In this document: one piece after another, positions 1 to 6,510 of the stretch
Numbering within the stretch: the first letter of the stretch is position 1
Layout: each line of letters starts with the position of its first letter
NCBI GenBank assembly: GCA_964436815.1
Contig: CAYTER010000072.1
Location: forward strand, 1-8,622
Direction: 5' to 3'
Source of the DNA: UBA993 sp964436815
GTDB lineage: Bacteria > Bacillota > Dethiobacteria > DTU022
Length of the DNA stretch: 8,622 nt
The notes under the pieces: generated by a model
Databases searched by the model: none
Seen by the model: only the letters and a program-made list of their open reading frames with translations
Told to the model about the DNA's origin: nothing
Program-made: the position numbers and the translations under genes

Positions 1-1205
1 CCGACGAGGAAGTTACAGAGAAATACGGTCATCTGGCCAAGATGTCAATGACCGGAGGGAAAGCATTAGTGGAGGAGAGGATATACGATTTTAAACCGGT
101 CCACATTCACTTTACCACCGGCCGGACCGCACTGCCTACCCCTTTTGTTTATTCAAAACGCGATCTGGAAAACTTGCGCGAATCAGGCTACCGCTTACTT
201 GATGTTTTCAATGTAACCAGCGATGATACGGTAGTTAATTGTTTCCCCTTTGCGCCCCACCTGGCTTTCTGGCAGACATATTTTGCCGGAGAAAAAATGA
301 ATGTAGCCGGTTTTCACAGTGGTGGCGGCAAAATAGTCGGCACCAATAACCTGATGGATGCTTTTGAATATATTCGCCCCTCGGTTGCGGTTTTTATCCC
401 CGGCTATTGTTATTACTTCCTTCGTGAAGCAGTTCAGCAGGGCCGGGATTTTTCATCAGTTAATAAGATCTTTTTCGGCGGAGAACGCGTACCGCCCGGA
501 TTAAAAGATAAAATTAAAGATTTGTTCCGGCAGCTTGGCGCAGAGGATGTTATGGTTCTTGCAACATATGGTATGACTGAAGCCAAGGTGGCCTGGGCGG
601 AATGTCCTTCGCATGATGAATATTTTGGGTACCATCTATATCCTGATATGGAAGTATTTGAAACTGTTGATCCTGAAAGCGGAGAACCTGTTGGTGAAGG
701 AGAGGAAGGCGAAATCGTCTACACGGCGCTCGACTGGCGCGGGACTGCGGTATTGCGCTACCGGACAGGCGATATTGCCAAGGGTGGACTGCTCTACGAG
801 CCATGCCCGAACTGTGGGCGTCATGTGCCCCGAATCAGTTCGAATATCCAGCGTAAATCAGAATTGAAAGAGTTTAACATGACTAAAGTCAAAGGTACGC
901 TGGTTAACCTGAATAACTTCTTCCCACTGATGATGAGTCATCCTGACATCGAAGAGTGGCAGGTGGAAATGCGTAAACGCAATGATGATCCGTTTGATCT
1001 CGACGAGATCTATCTCCATATTGCTACAAAAGGTGAAGTGGATCGCGAACGCTTAATCGGCGATTTAAAGCAAAAAGTGTTGCGCGATACAGAGGTATCG
1101 TTGACTGATATTTACTTTAAGTCTGTCCCTGAACTGATTTCCCAGCTGGGGATGGAAACCGAACTTAAAGAGAAAAGGATTCTTGATAACAGACCTTCAA
1201 ATTAA
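1..1205 (+). CDS. Phenylacetate-CoA ligase / F390 synthetase-like adenylate-forming protein, 5' end missing
   Basis: This is an ANL-superfamily protein of the PaaK/COG1541 type, which activates a carboxylate with ATP and usually passes it to CoA; its substrate is unknown. The frame is open from base 3, and the first Met (nt 42) has no ribosome binding site and lies only 24 residues before the ATP-loop, against about 120 in the next gene. The N-terminus is therefore outside the window. Numbered from that Met, TTGRTALP (25-32) replaces the usual SSGTTGKP loop, GGE is at 146-148, YGMTE at 176-180, YRTGD at 240-244 and a C-terminal ELKEKRILDNR at 374-384. C188, H198, C255 and C258 could form the zinc site suspected in this family (inference). 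It is homologous to the next gene, 36 nt away, and probably co-transcribed. The family is secure; calling it a true phenylacetate ligase is not. Confidence 0.85.
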   Translation, partial: DEEVTEKYGHLAKMSMTGGKALVEERIYDFKPVHIHFTTGRTALPTPFVYSKRDLENLRESGYRLLDVFNVTSDDTVVNCFPFAPHLAFWQTYFAGEKMNVAGFHSGGGKIVGTNNLMDAFEYIRPSVAVFIPGYCYYFLREAVQQGRDFSSVNKIFFGGERVPPGLKDKIKDLFRQLGAEDVMVLATYGMTEAKVAWAECPSHDEYFGYHLYPDMEVFETVDPESGEPVGEGEEGEIVYTALDWRGTAVLRYRTGDIAKGGLLYEPCPNCGRHVPRISSNIQRKSELKEFNMTKVKGTLVNLNNFFPLMMSHPDIEEWQVEMRKRNDDPFDLDEIYLHIATKGEVDRERLIGDLKQKVLRDTEVSLTDIYFKSVPELISQLGMETELKEKRILDNRPSN

Positions 1206-1241
1206 CAGTATTTTTTTGGGAATTGAGAAAGGAGGCAGAGT

Positions 1242-2666
1242 ATGCAGGCGTGGAGTAAAATAAGCCGGATGCCCGCCCCGGCGATCAAAAAAATGCAGGA
1301 GGAGCTCCTGCAAAAGATCGTTAGCGAAGAGTTAGCAGTGCGGCATCCCTATTACAGAACTATGTTTAAGGAGCAAAATATCGATCCGGGCAGCATTAAG
1401 AATATTGACGATCTGGCCAAGCTGCCGTTTACCGAAAAGAGTGATCTGGTTGCGCCCGATGATAACAAGCTGCATCCTAAGCAATTTGTACTGGAAGATT
1501 TAACACAGGACCAGCAACAGACTAAAAAGAAAGGCTTCGGTCTCTTTGGCAAGAAGGAGGCAGAACCTGAGATTTCTGAGTATAAATTCCATAACCTTTA
1601 TTTTACGGCAGGTCGCACTGATAAGCCGGTACCGATTGAATTTACCCATTATGATATAGCGAATTTGAAAGAAGCGGGAGCAAGGGTTTTTGATGTCCTT
1701 GAGATTACCCGTGATGACACCCTGATTAACGCTTTTACCTATGCTCCAAATATTCATTTCTGGCAAATGTTTTATAGTACGATTGATATCGGCAGCACTG
1801 CTCTCCAGACCGGGGGGGGAAAAGTGCTCGGTTTGGAAAAAATACTCAAAGCTCTTGATAGCATGGAGGCTCCTGTCCTGGCCATATCTCCGGGCTATGG
1901 TCGTTTTGCCTTGCTCACCCTGAGCCATTTTGGCTTCAGCGCCGCTAATCTTGAGCGCCTGGTAATCGGAACAGATTTTTCTCCCCTGGCGGCAGTGGAA
2001 AGGCTGAAAAAGCTTATGACCACTGTTGGGGCTAAGGACAACAGGGTCCAGCGCACGTACTTCCTCTCGGAGGCAAAATGCGGCTGGGCGGAGTGTGAAC
2101 CAGATTTTGGTTACCACACTTTTCCGGATCACACGCTGATTGAAATTGTTGACCCGCAAAGCGGCGCCCCGCTTGGTGAAGGGCAGAAGGGCGAGATTGT
2201 GATTACCAATCTCGATGCCCGTGGTACTGTTTTGCTGCGCTTCAAAACAGGGGATATTGCAACCGGGGGTTTAACGACTGAACCCTGTCCCAATTGCAAG
2301 CGGACAGTGCCCAGAATTATGGGGGATATTGAACGTAAAGTTCTCTATACCGAGCTGCAGGGCAAAGATGGTAACTATGAATTTAACGGTAATCAACTGC
2401 GTAGATTAATGTTTGCCAGGGAAGATGTTCTGGTTTGGTTCGCTGAAATTACCAGACAGGGAACAGAAGATACTTTGCGCGTAGTCATAAAAAATGTTTC
2501 GGGAACCGACGAAACCGCAGTTTTGCAGTCGGTTGAAGCGAATCTTAAGGCTGAATACCAATTTCCGGTTTCGGTCGAGAGCAGCAGCCTTGATGCGATT
2601 GCCAATAAAATTGGTATGGAAAAATTCATTACTGAACAAAACATCTTTGACAAACGGGCAGACTGA
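1242..2666 (+). CDS. Divergent phenylacetate-CoA ligase-like paralogue of the preceding gene
   Basis: This 474-residue protein aligns over its whole length with the preceding gene. AAAGGAGG (1228-1235) lies 6 nt before the ATG, so the start is firm. Residues 1-92 are the PaaK-like N-terminal region, followed by a basic Gly/Phe linker (about 93-110, with KKKGFGLFGKK). The ATP-loop equivalent is TAGRTDKP (122-129), the YGxTE equivalent is YFLSE (273-277) and the aspartate motif is FKTGD (334-338). C285, H292, C349 and C352 match the possible metal ligands of the first protein. Compared with that protein it has lost GGE (GTD at 243-245) and the C-terminal lysine that in PaaK proteins precedes the RxxDxR end; here the tail is FITEQNIFDKR. 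Catalysis may thus be weak or lost, and it could be a partner subunit; this is inference. At 474 residues it is somewhat longer than typical PaaK (about 430-440), partly because of the linker. A strong terminator follows. Confidence 0.85.
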   Translation: MQAWSKISRMPAPAIKKMQEELLQKIVSEELAVRHPYYRTMFKEQNIDPGSIKNIDDLAKLPFTEKSDLVAPDDNKLHPKQFVLEDLTQDQQQTKKKGFGLFGKKEAEPEISEYKFHNLYFTAGRTDKPVPIEFTHYDIANLKEAGARVFDVLEITRDDTLINAFTYAPNIHFWQMFYSTIDIGSTALQTGGGKVLGLEKILKALDSMEAPVLAISPGYGRFALLTLSHFGFSAANLERLVIGTDFSPLAAVERLKKLMTTVGAKDNRVQRTYFLSEAKCGWAECEPDFGYHTFPDHTLIEIVDPQSGAPLGEGQKGEIVITNLDARGTVLLRFKTGDIATGGLTTEPCPNCKRTVPRIMGDIERKVLYTELQGKDGNYEFNGNQLRRLMFAREDVLVWFAEITRQGTEDTLRVVIKNVSGTDETAVLQSVEANLKAEYQFPVSVESSSLDAIANKIGMEKFITEQNIFDKRAD

Positions 2667-2670
2667 AAGT

Positions 2671-2727
2671 TTTTGATTAACCGGATCGGCCCCCGCCTGG
2701 TGGCGGGGGCTTTTAAATAACCGGATC
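2671..2727. repeat. Imperfect 17-bp direct repeats flanking the terminator stem
   Basis: TTTTGATTAACCGGATC (2671-2687) and TTTTAAATAACCGGATC (2711-2727) agree at 15 of 17 positions, including an exact TAACCGGATC, and are offset by exactly 40 nt. The terminator hairpin sits between them, and its T run is the start of the second copy. A local duplication is the simplest explanation. Confidence 0.75.
2689..2714 (+). terminator. Intrinsic terminator after the ligase-like pair
   Basis: A perfect 9-bp GC-rich stem, GCCCCCGCC (2689-2697) and GGCGGGGGC (2702-2710), closes on the 4-nt loop TGGT and is followed by TTTT. It lies 23 nt after the stop codon and separates the ligase-like pair from the two-component genes. 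The T run is short, so some read-through is possible. Confidence 0.93.
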
Positions 2728-2743
2728 TATAGCTCCAATCACC

Positions 2744-2772
2744 TTTTCAACCGCTTTCAATGATGATATAAT
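2744..2772 (+). promoter_or_regulatory. Sigma-A-type promoter for the histidine kinase
   Basis: A perfect -10 TATAAT (2767-2772) is preceded by TGA, giving an extended -10 (TGnTATAAT from 2764). The -35 candidate TTTTCA (2744-2749) matches TTGACA at four of six positions with a 17-nt spacer. Transcription would start near 2779, leaving a leader of about 58 nt. It lies just after a terminator, as expected for an independent promoter. Confidence 0.75.
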
Positions 2773-2830
2773 CAGAAAGCAACGCGTTTGTGCAATGTTA
2801 TCCTCAATTCGGCTTTCATGAAAGGCGGTT
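2749..2830 (+). promoter_or_regulatory. Inverted repeat whose 3' arm covers the kinase ribosome binding site
   Basis: AACCGCTTTCA (2749-2759) is complementary to TGAAAGGCGGTT (2819-2830), giving 11 pairs with one bulged G. The right arm contains the ribosome binding site AAAGGCGG (2821-2828). The left arm lies between the -35 and -10 boxes, so it is absent from RNA started at the local promoter but present in read-through RNA. A second CTTTCA (2813-2818) makes the palindrome CTTTCATGAAAG (2813-2824) with the same right arm. The pairing is seen in the sequence; a regulatory role is inferred. Confidence 0.5.
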
Positions 2831-2836
2831 ATTCCT

Positions 2837-3937
2837 TTGGGCACATTTCCAGAACCTGTAAACCTTGAAACAATAACAGGCAATCTTGCTGATTCCGTGC
2901 TGATGGTCGACGTTACAAAAAATGTTGTCTGGCTGAACCGGAAAGCTGAGGAATTCTTCAATACTTCACTGGATGATGCTCTTGGAAAAGAGATCGTTGA
3001 ACTAACCGCAATTAAAAGGTTAAAATACCTGCTCGACGATGTCTTTGAGCAGCAGGAAGCCCTGAAATGTTCATATGAAGAGGCTTCGGTTAAAGTCAAG
3101 AAAAAAGACCAGCGGTTTTTCTTCAAGATTGCGATCAATCCCATATTCTTTCAGGATAATTTATGGGGCGCCCTGGTCCAGTTAACCGATGTCACCCGTT
3201 TTCATGAATTGGAGAAGATCAAAACCGACTTTGTTTCTATAGTGTCGCATGAGTTCAGAACCCCGCTGACAACGATCATCGTTGGGGTTGAAATGTTGAA
3301 AGAAGGCATGCTGGGCGATCTGACCCCAAGGGGCAAAGAAGTTCTGGAAGCCATCGGGGCAGACTGTGAAAGGTTGAACCGCCTGATTGATAATTTGATG
3401 GAGCTTTCCCGCATTGAATCGGGGACGATCTATGTTGAAGCGGAACCCACTGACATCGACGACCTGGTAGATGAGGCAGTCCGCCCGTTAAAAATTCAGG
3501 CCGACAAGCAGGGAGTTGAACTGATTACCGACCTTCCACCGGAACTTCCGCCGGTTGCCGCTGATTTCAACAAGGCGGTTTGGGTTTTGGCTAATTTGGT
3601 GGGCAATGCCATGCGTTATACTGATCCGGGTGGAACAATAACCGTCCGTGTCAGGCAGCGTGGCAAAAAACATTTCTTTTCAGTGGAAGACACAGGATGT
3701 GGGATCCCGAAAGAACACCAGGAGAAAATTTTCCGTAAATATGTCCAGGTCAGCGGGCCAGGCCGTAAAGGGGCTGGTGGTGTCGGGCTTGGACTGGCGA
3801 TTGCGAAGGATATTGTGATGGCCCATGGTGGAGAGATTTGGGTTGAGAGCGAGGTTGGCAGTGGGACCAAGTTTACTTTCACCTTTCCGGTCTACCAGGA
3901 AAAAGAACCGGTCACACTCCCGGAAGCCGATCAATAA
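2837..3937 (+). CDS. Soluble PAS-domain sensor histidine kinase
   Basis: This cytoplasmic sensor kinase autophosphorylates a histidine and passes the phosphate to a receiver protein, very likely the next gene's product. The TTG start is chosen because AAAGGCGG lies 8 nt upstream and an in-frame TGA sits at 2819-2821; the first in-frame ATG (2903) would cut into the PAS domain. Of 366 residues, about 12-120 form a PAS sensor domain. HisKA follows with the H-box SHEFRTPL (phospho-acceptor H138; E139 and T142 fit the ExxT phosphatase motif). HATPase_c has the N-box NLVGNAMRYT (N253, N257), the G1 box DTGCGIP (285-291), the F-box EKIF and the G2 box GGVGLGLA (314-321). There is no signal peptide or membrane segment, so the signal is probably internal, such as a redox state, ligand or protein contact; no PAS cofactor residue is evident. 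All catalytic boxes are intact. Confidence 0.93.
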   Translation: MGTFPEPVNLETITGNLADSVLMVDVTKNVVWLNRKAEEFFNTSLDDALGKEIVELTAIKRLKYLLDDVFEQQEALKCSYEEASVKVKKKDQRFFFKIAINPIFFQDNLWGALVQLTDVTRFHELEKIKTDFVSIVSHEFRTPLTTIIVGVEMLKEGMLGDLTPRGKEVLEAIGADCERLNRLIDNLMELSRIESGTIYVEAEPTDIDDLVDEAVRPLKIQADKQGVELITDLPPELPPVAADFNKAVWVLANLVGNAMRYTDPGGTITVRVRQRGKKHFFSVEDTGCGIPKEHQEKIFRKYVQVSGPGRKGAGGVGLGLAIAKDIVMAHGGEIWVESEVGSGTKFTFTFPVYQEKEPVTLPEADQ

Positions 3938-3949
3938 GGAGGTCGAGGA

Positions 3950-4318
3950 ATGGGCAACAAAGTGCTGTTGGTAGAAGATGAGAAAAATGTAATTTTAGGC
4001 GTTCGGACCTGTCTCGATGCGGTCGGCTATAATGTCGAAATAGTGGAAGACGGTGAAGAAGCATTAAATGCAGTAAGCAGGGAACATCCCGATTTAATAT
4101 TGCTGGACTTGCTGCTGCCGAAACTTGACGGATTCGAAGTTTTAAAAGCTCTAAAAAAGGATCCGGAAACCAGTAAAATTCCCGTAATAGTTCTAACAGC
4201 CAAGGCGGAAGAAGAAGACCGTCAACGGGCCCTGGATCTTGGGGCGGATAATTATATGACCAAACCCTTTAAACCCCAGGAACTTTGGGATAGGCTTCGG
4301 GAATACCTTAACGCTTAA
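3950..4318 (+). CDS. Stand-alone CheY-like receiver-domain response regulator
   Basis: This 122-residue protein is a complete receiver domain with no DNA-binding or enzymatic output. Conserved residues are the acidic pair E9/D10, phospho-acceptor D53 (in LLDLLLP), T83 and K105 (in TKPF). The ribosome binding site AAGGAGG (3936-3942) overlaps the kinase stop codon and lies 7 nt before the ATG, so the two genes are translationally close and almost certainly partners. Single-domain receivers act by protein contact, as in CheY or PilH, or as phosphorelay intermediates, as in Spo0F; the sequence does not say which applies here. A terminator follows within 25 nt of the stop, closing a two-gene unit. 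Confidence 0.95.
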   Translation: MGNKVLLVEDEKNVILGVRTCLDAVGYNVEIVEDGEEALNAVSREHPDLILLDLLLPKLDGFEVLKALKKDPETSKIPVIVLTAKAEEEDRQRALDLGADNYMTKPFKPQELWDRLREYLNA

Positions 4319-4342
4319 TTAACCCCTGACATAATCCGCTTG

Positions 4343-4367
4343 AAGGGCACATAATCTGTGCCCTTTT
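4343..4367 (+). terminator. Intrinsic terminator after the response regulator
   Basis: A perfect 9-bp stem, AAGGGCACA (4343-4351) and TGTGCCCTT (4357-4365), has the 5-nt loop TAATC, and TTTT runs from the end of the stem (4364-4367). It ends the kinase-regulator unit. In the 56 nt from here to the radical SAM gene no convincing -35/-10 pair was found. Confidence 0.85.
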
Positions 4368-4423
4368 GTATAGTTCAATTATGGCCTGATCTGCAGCTAT
4401 GCGGAGCAGGGTGGAGGGTTTAG

Positions 4424-5566
4424 ATGCCCACAGAGTTGCTTCATTTTGAACAGGGGCCGATTCGGCCGCCCAGTGAAGCCGGCAGTCTGTTAGTCCGGCT
4501 AACACGCAATTGCCCCTGGAACCGTTGTCTTTTTTGCCCGATTTACAAGAGCGAAAAATTCAGCCGCCGTAATCTCGAGGATATTAACAATGATATTTCA
4601 GCTATGGCTGAAACTGTTTGCCAAATTAAATTAATTTCTAAAAAAAAGGGATTTGGCGGGGAGATAACCAGGCCGGTACTTACCCTGATCCAAGCAGAAA
4701 ACCCTCATCTTTTCCATATTGCTTATTGGCTTTATAACGGGGCCCATAACGTATTTCTGCAGGATGGAGACAGCCTGCATTTACCGCTGGCTGATCTGGT
4801 CGAAATTCTGCAGAACTTAAAATTAAATTTTCCGACCATCACCCGTATTACAACGTACGCCCGCTCTAAAACGCTGTTAAAGTTTTCTGTCGCTGACCTT
4901 CAGCAGCTAAAAGAAAACGGTTTGAGTCGAATTCATGTCGGCTTGGAAAGTGGGAACGACAAAGTTCTTGAGTTGATGAAAAAAGGGGTTACCGGCGAAC
5001 AGCATATTGAGGCAGGCCTCAGAGTAAAAACCGCCGGGTTATCACTTAGCTGGTATGTTCTTCTGGGGTTGGGCGGCCATCAGTATTGGCGGGAACATGC
5101 TTTGGATACAGCCAACGCAATCAATCGGGTAAGCCCTGATTATATCAGGATCCGCACCCTGGCTGTTCATCCCTATTCACCGCTTTACCAGCTTTTCACC
5201 CAGGGAGAATTTGTACCCCTGAGTGATGATCAGTTGATCAGGGAAGAGTTCTTATTAATTGAGAATCTGCAGGGGATTAAAAGTAATCTTATCAGTGACC
5301 ACATACTGAATCTCTTAGAGGAAGTGCAGGGGAAACTGCCGCAGGATCAGCTCTCGATGCTCGATACCTTGGGAGTTTACTTGGATTGGCCTGAAGCTAA
5401 ACGAGAGCTCTTCAGAATTGGCCGTCGGACAGGTTATTTTAAAACCCTCAGCGATCTAGATAATGAGGGTCTCTGCAGACCGGTTAAAGAATACTACCGG
5501 CAGCTAATTCAGACGGGGATCAGTATTGATGATCATATCCAACAACTAATGCTGCGTTTTATCTAA
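4424..5566 (+). CDS. Radical SAM protein with CX4CX2C cluster motif, substrate unknown
   Basis: Radical SAM enzymes use a [4Fe-4S] cluster to cleave S-adenosylmethionine and start radical chemistry. GGAGGG (4413-4418) lies 5 nt before the ATG. The cluster motif is NCPWNRCLFC with C30, C35 and C38, which gives CX4CX2C rather than the usual CX3CX2C; the codons were checked and read cleanly. FLQDGD (111-116) and HVGLESGNDKVL (171-182) are typical barrel-strand motifs of the Elp3/MiaB-like radical SAM fold. The C-terminal part (about 280-380) is helical-looking, contains SDHILNLL (291-298), and holds no recognised accessory domain: no B12-binding domain, TRAM or extra cluster cysteines. It is probably the first gene of the operon running to rex. 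Its 380 residues look complete. The fold is secure; no substrate can be assigned. Confidence 0.9.
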   Translation: MPTELLHFEQGPIRPPSEAGSLLVRLTRNCPWNRCLFCPIYKSEKFSRRNLEDINNDISAMAETVCQIKLISKKKGFGGEITRPVLTLIQAENPHLFHIAYWLYNGAHNVFLQDGDSLHLPLADLVEILQNLKLNFPTITRITTYARSKTLLKFSVADLQQLKENGLSRIHVGLESGNDKVLELMKKGVTGEQHIEAGLRVKTAGLSLSWYVLLGLGGHQYWREHALDTANAINRVSPDYIRIRTLAVHPYSPLYQLFTQGEFVPLSDDQLIREEFLLIENLQGIKSNLISDHILNLLEEVQGKLPQDQLSMLDTLGVYLDWPEAKRELFRIGRRTGYFKTLSDLDNEGLCRPVKEYYRQLIQTGISIDDHIQQLMLRFI

Positions 5567-5582
5567 CCGGAGGTGCAGTAAG

Positions 5583-5864
5583 GTGCGTGTTGCTGTGTTG
5601 GTTTTAGAATTACACATCCCCGGCGTTAATTCTCTTAAAGGTAAACGAAAAGTGATAAAAAGCCTGGTTCAGCGAATGCGTAACCAGTTTAATGTATCAG
5701 TAAGCGAGATCGGCCACCAGGATTTATGGCAGAGAGCAGAGCTTGGCCTGGCGGTGGTATGTCATAATGGAGCCGGCGCAGACAGGATCATGGAGCAGAT
5801 TTATAATTTTGTTGAGGCTGAGAACAATGTTGATTTAATTGGCTCAAGACATGAAAATTATTAG
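5583..5864 (+). CDS. DUF503 (YlxP-like) family protein
   Basis: This small 93-residue protein belongs to DUF503, whose best-known member is B. subtilis YlxP; no biochemical function is firmly established. Signature stretches are SLKGKR (17-22), FNVSVSE (36-42) and DLWQRAELG (47-55), in the usual order and at the usual length. The GTG start is supported by GGAGGTG (5569-5575), which begins just after the radical SAM stop codon; the intergenic gap is 16 nt. In Bacillus the gene sits in the nusA-infB-rbfA region, but here it is between a radical SAM gene and a methyltransferase gene, so translation-related context is only partly kept. Confidence 0.92.
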   Translation: MRVAVLVLELHIPGVNSLKGKRKVIKSLVQRMRNQFNVSVSEIGHQDLWQRAELGLAVVCHNGAGADRIMEQIYNFVEAENNVDLIGSRHENY

Positions 5865-5885
5865 GCAATAAAATGGGGTTTGATA

Positions 5886-6473
5886 ATGTTTAGAATCAAC
5901 AGGATTACCGAACAGGCTCATCTCTATTTGCACAAGATACTAAAAGAAGGAGATCTGGCTATTGATGCTACGATGGGTAACGGTAACGATACATTATTTT
6001 TAGCCCATTGCGTCGGCAGCAGCGGCCACGTTTATGCTTTTGATATTCAACAGCTAGCGTTGGATAACACCAGGCAGAAGTTGTCCGAAAGACTGCTTCT
6101 CGATCGGGTAACATTGATTAATGACAGTCATGAGAACATAGACCGGTATGTAAAAGAACCGGTTAAAGCAGTTGTTTTTAATCTGGGCTATCTCCCCGGG
6201 GGCGACCGGACAGTAACAACAATCAATAAAACTACGATGCTGAGCCTTCAGAAAGCCCTTAAAAAGTTGAAGAGCGGAGGTCTGGCAGTAATCGTTGTTT
6301 ATCCCGGACACTGGGAAGGTTTGGTGGAAAAAAAAGAACTGCTTAAATTCAGCAGAGAGTTGGCACCAGTCGAATACAGTGTTCTGCTTCTCAATTTGGC
6401 CAATCAGCCGAATGAACCACCAGAACTTATTATTATCCAGCGTAATCTTTTTGGGACCGCAGCGAATGCTTAA
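5886..6473 (+). CDS. mnmM: SAM-dependent methyltransferase of the YtqB/MnmM (rRNA_methylase) family
   Basis: This 195-residue class I methyltransferase matches the PF06962 family. B. subtilis YtqB, its characterised member, was renamed MnmM because it methylates the 5-aminomethyl-2-thiouridine at the wobble position of certain tRNAs; the same role is inferred here from family membership. Motif I is DATMGNGNDT (27-36, approx.), the acidic strand end AFDI follows at 51-54, and the family hallmarks FNLGYLPGGD (98-107), YPGH (139-142) and NQPNEPPELIIIQR (173-186) are all present. ATG 5886 is preferred because GGGG (5875-5878) lies 7 nt upstream; a TTG at 5880 would be too close to it. It is 21 nt after the DUF503 gene, in the same operon. 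Confidence 0.9.
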   Translation: MFRINRITEQAHLYLHKILKEGDLAIDATMGNGNDTLFLAHCVGSSGHVYAFDIQQLALDNTRQKLSERLLLDRVTLINDSHENIDRYVKEPVKAVVFNLGYLPGGDRTVTTINKTTMLSLQKALKKLKSGGLAVIVVYPGHWEGLVEKKELLKFSRELAPVEYSVLLLNLANQPNEPPELIIIQRNLFGTAANA

Positions 6474-6491
6474 AGGATTTTACCGGAAAGC

Positions 6492-6510
6492 TGTCGAAGT
6501 TGTTTCGACA
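6492..6510 (+). promoter_or_regulatory. Short hairpin at the proposed start of the prenyl synthase gene
   Basis: TGTCGAA (6492-6498) and TTCGACA (6504-6510) are a perfect 7-bp inverted repeat around the 5-nt loop GTTGT. The earliest possible start codon of the next gene, TTG 6500-6502, is inside the loop. No T run follows, so it is not a terminator. It could influence translation initiation or bind a protein; both are inference. Confidence 0.45.

Noticed and set aside
42..1205. Complete gene starting at ATG 42
   Set aside because: The frame is open to the window edge, no ribosome binding site precedes ATG 42, and about 95 family N-terminal residues would be missing.
1500..2159. 219-codon minus-strand open frame inside the second ligase-like gene
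   Set aside because: It is fully opposite an intact, family-conserved coding sequence and resembles no known protein; it is a shadow frame.
2713..3144. 143-codon minus-strand open frame over the kinase promoter and PAS domain
   Set aside because: It lies opposite a clear PAS-kinase coding frame and the terminator, and its translation shows no recognisable domain.
4368..4423. Promoter for the radical SAM operon (TATAGT at 4369-4374)
   Set aside because: No -35 hexamer lies at a workable distance: the 17-nt position is GGCACA, and TTGAAG at 4340 would need a 23-nt spacer.
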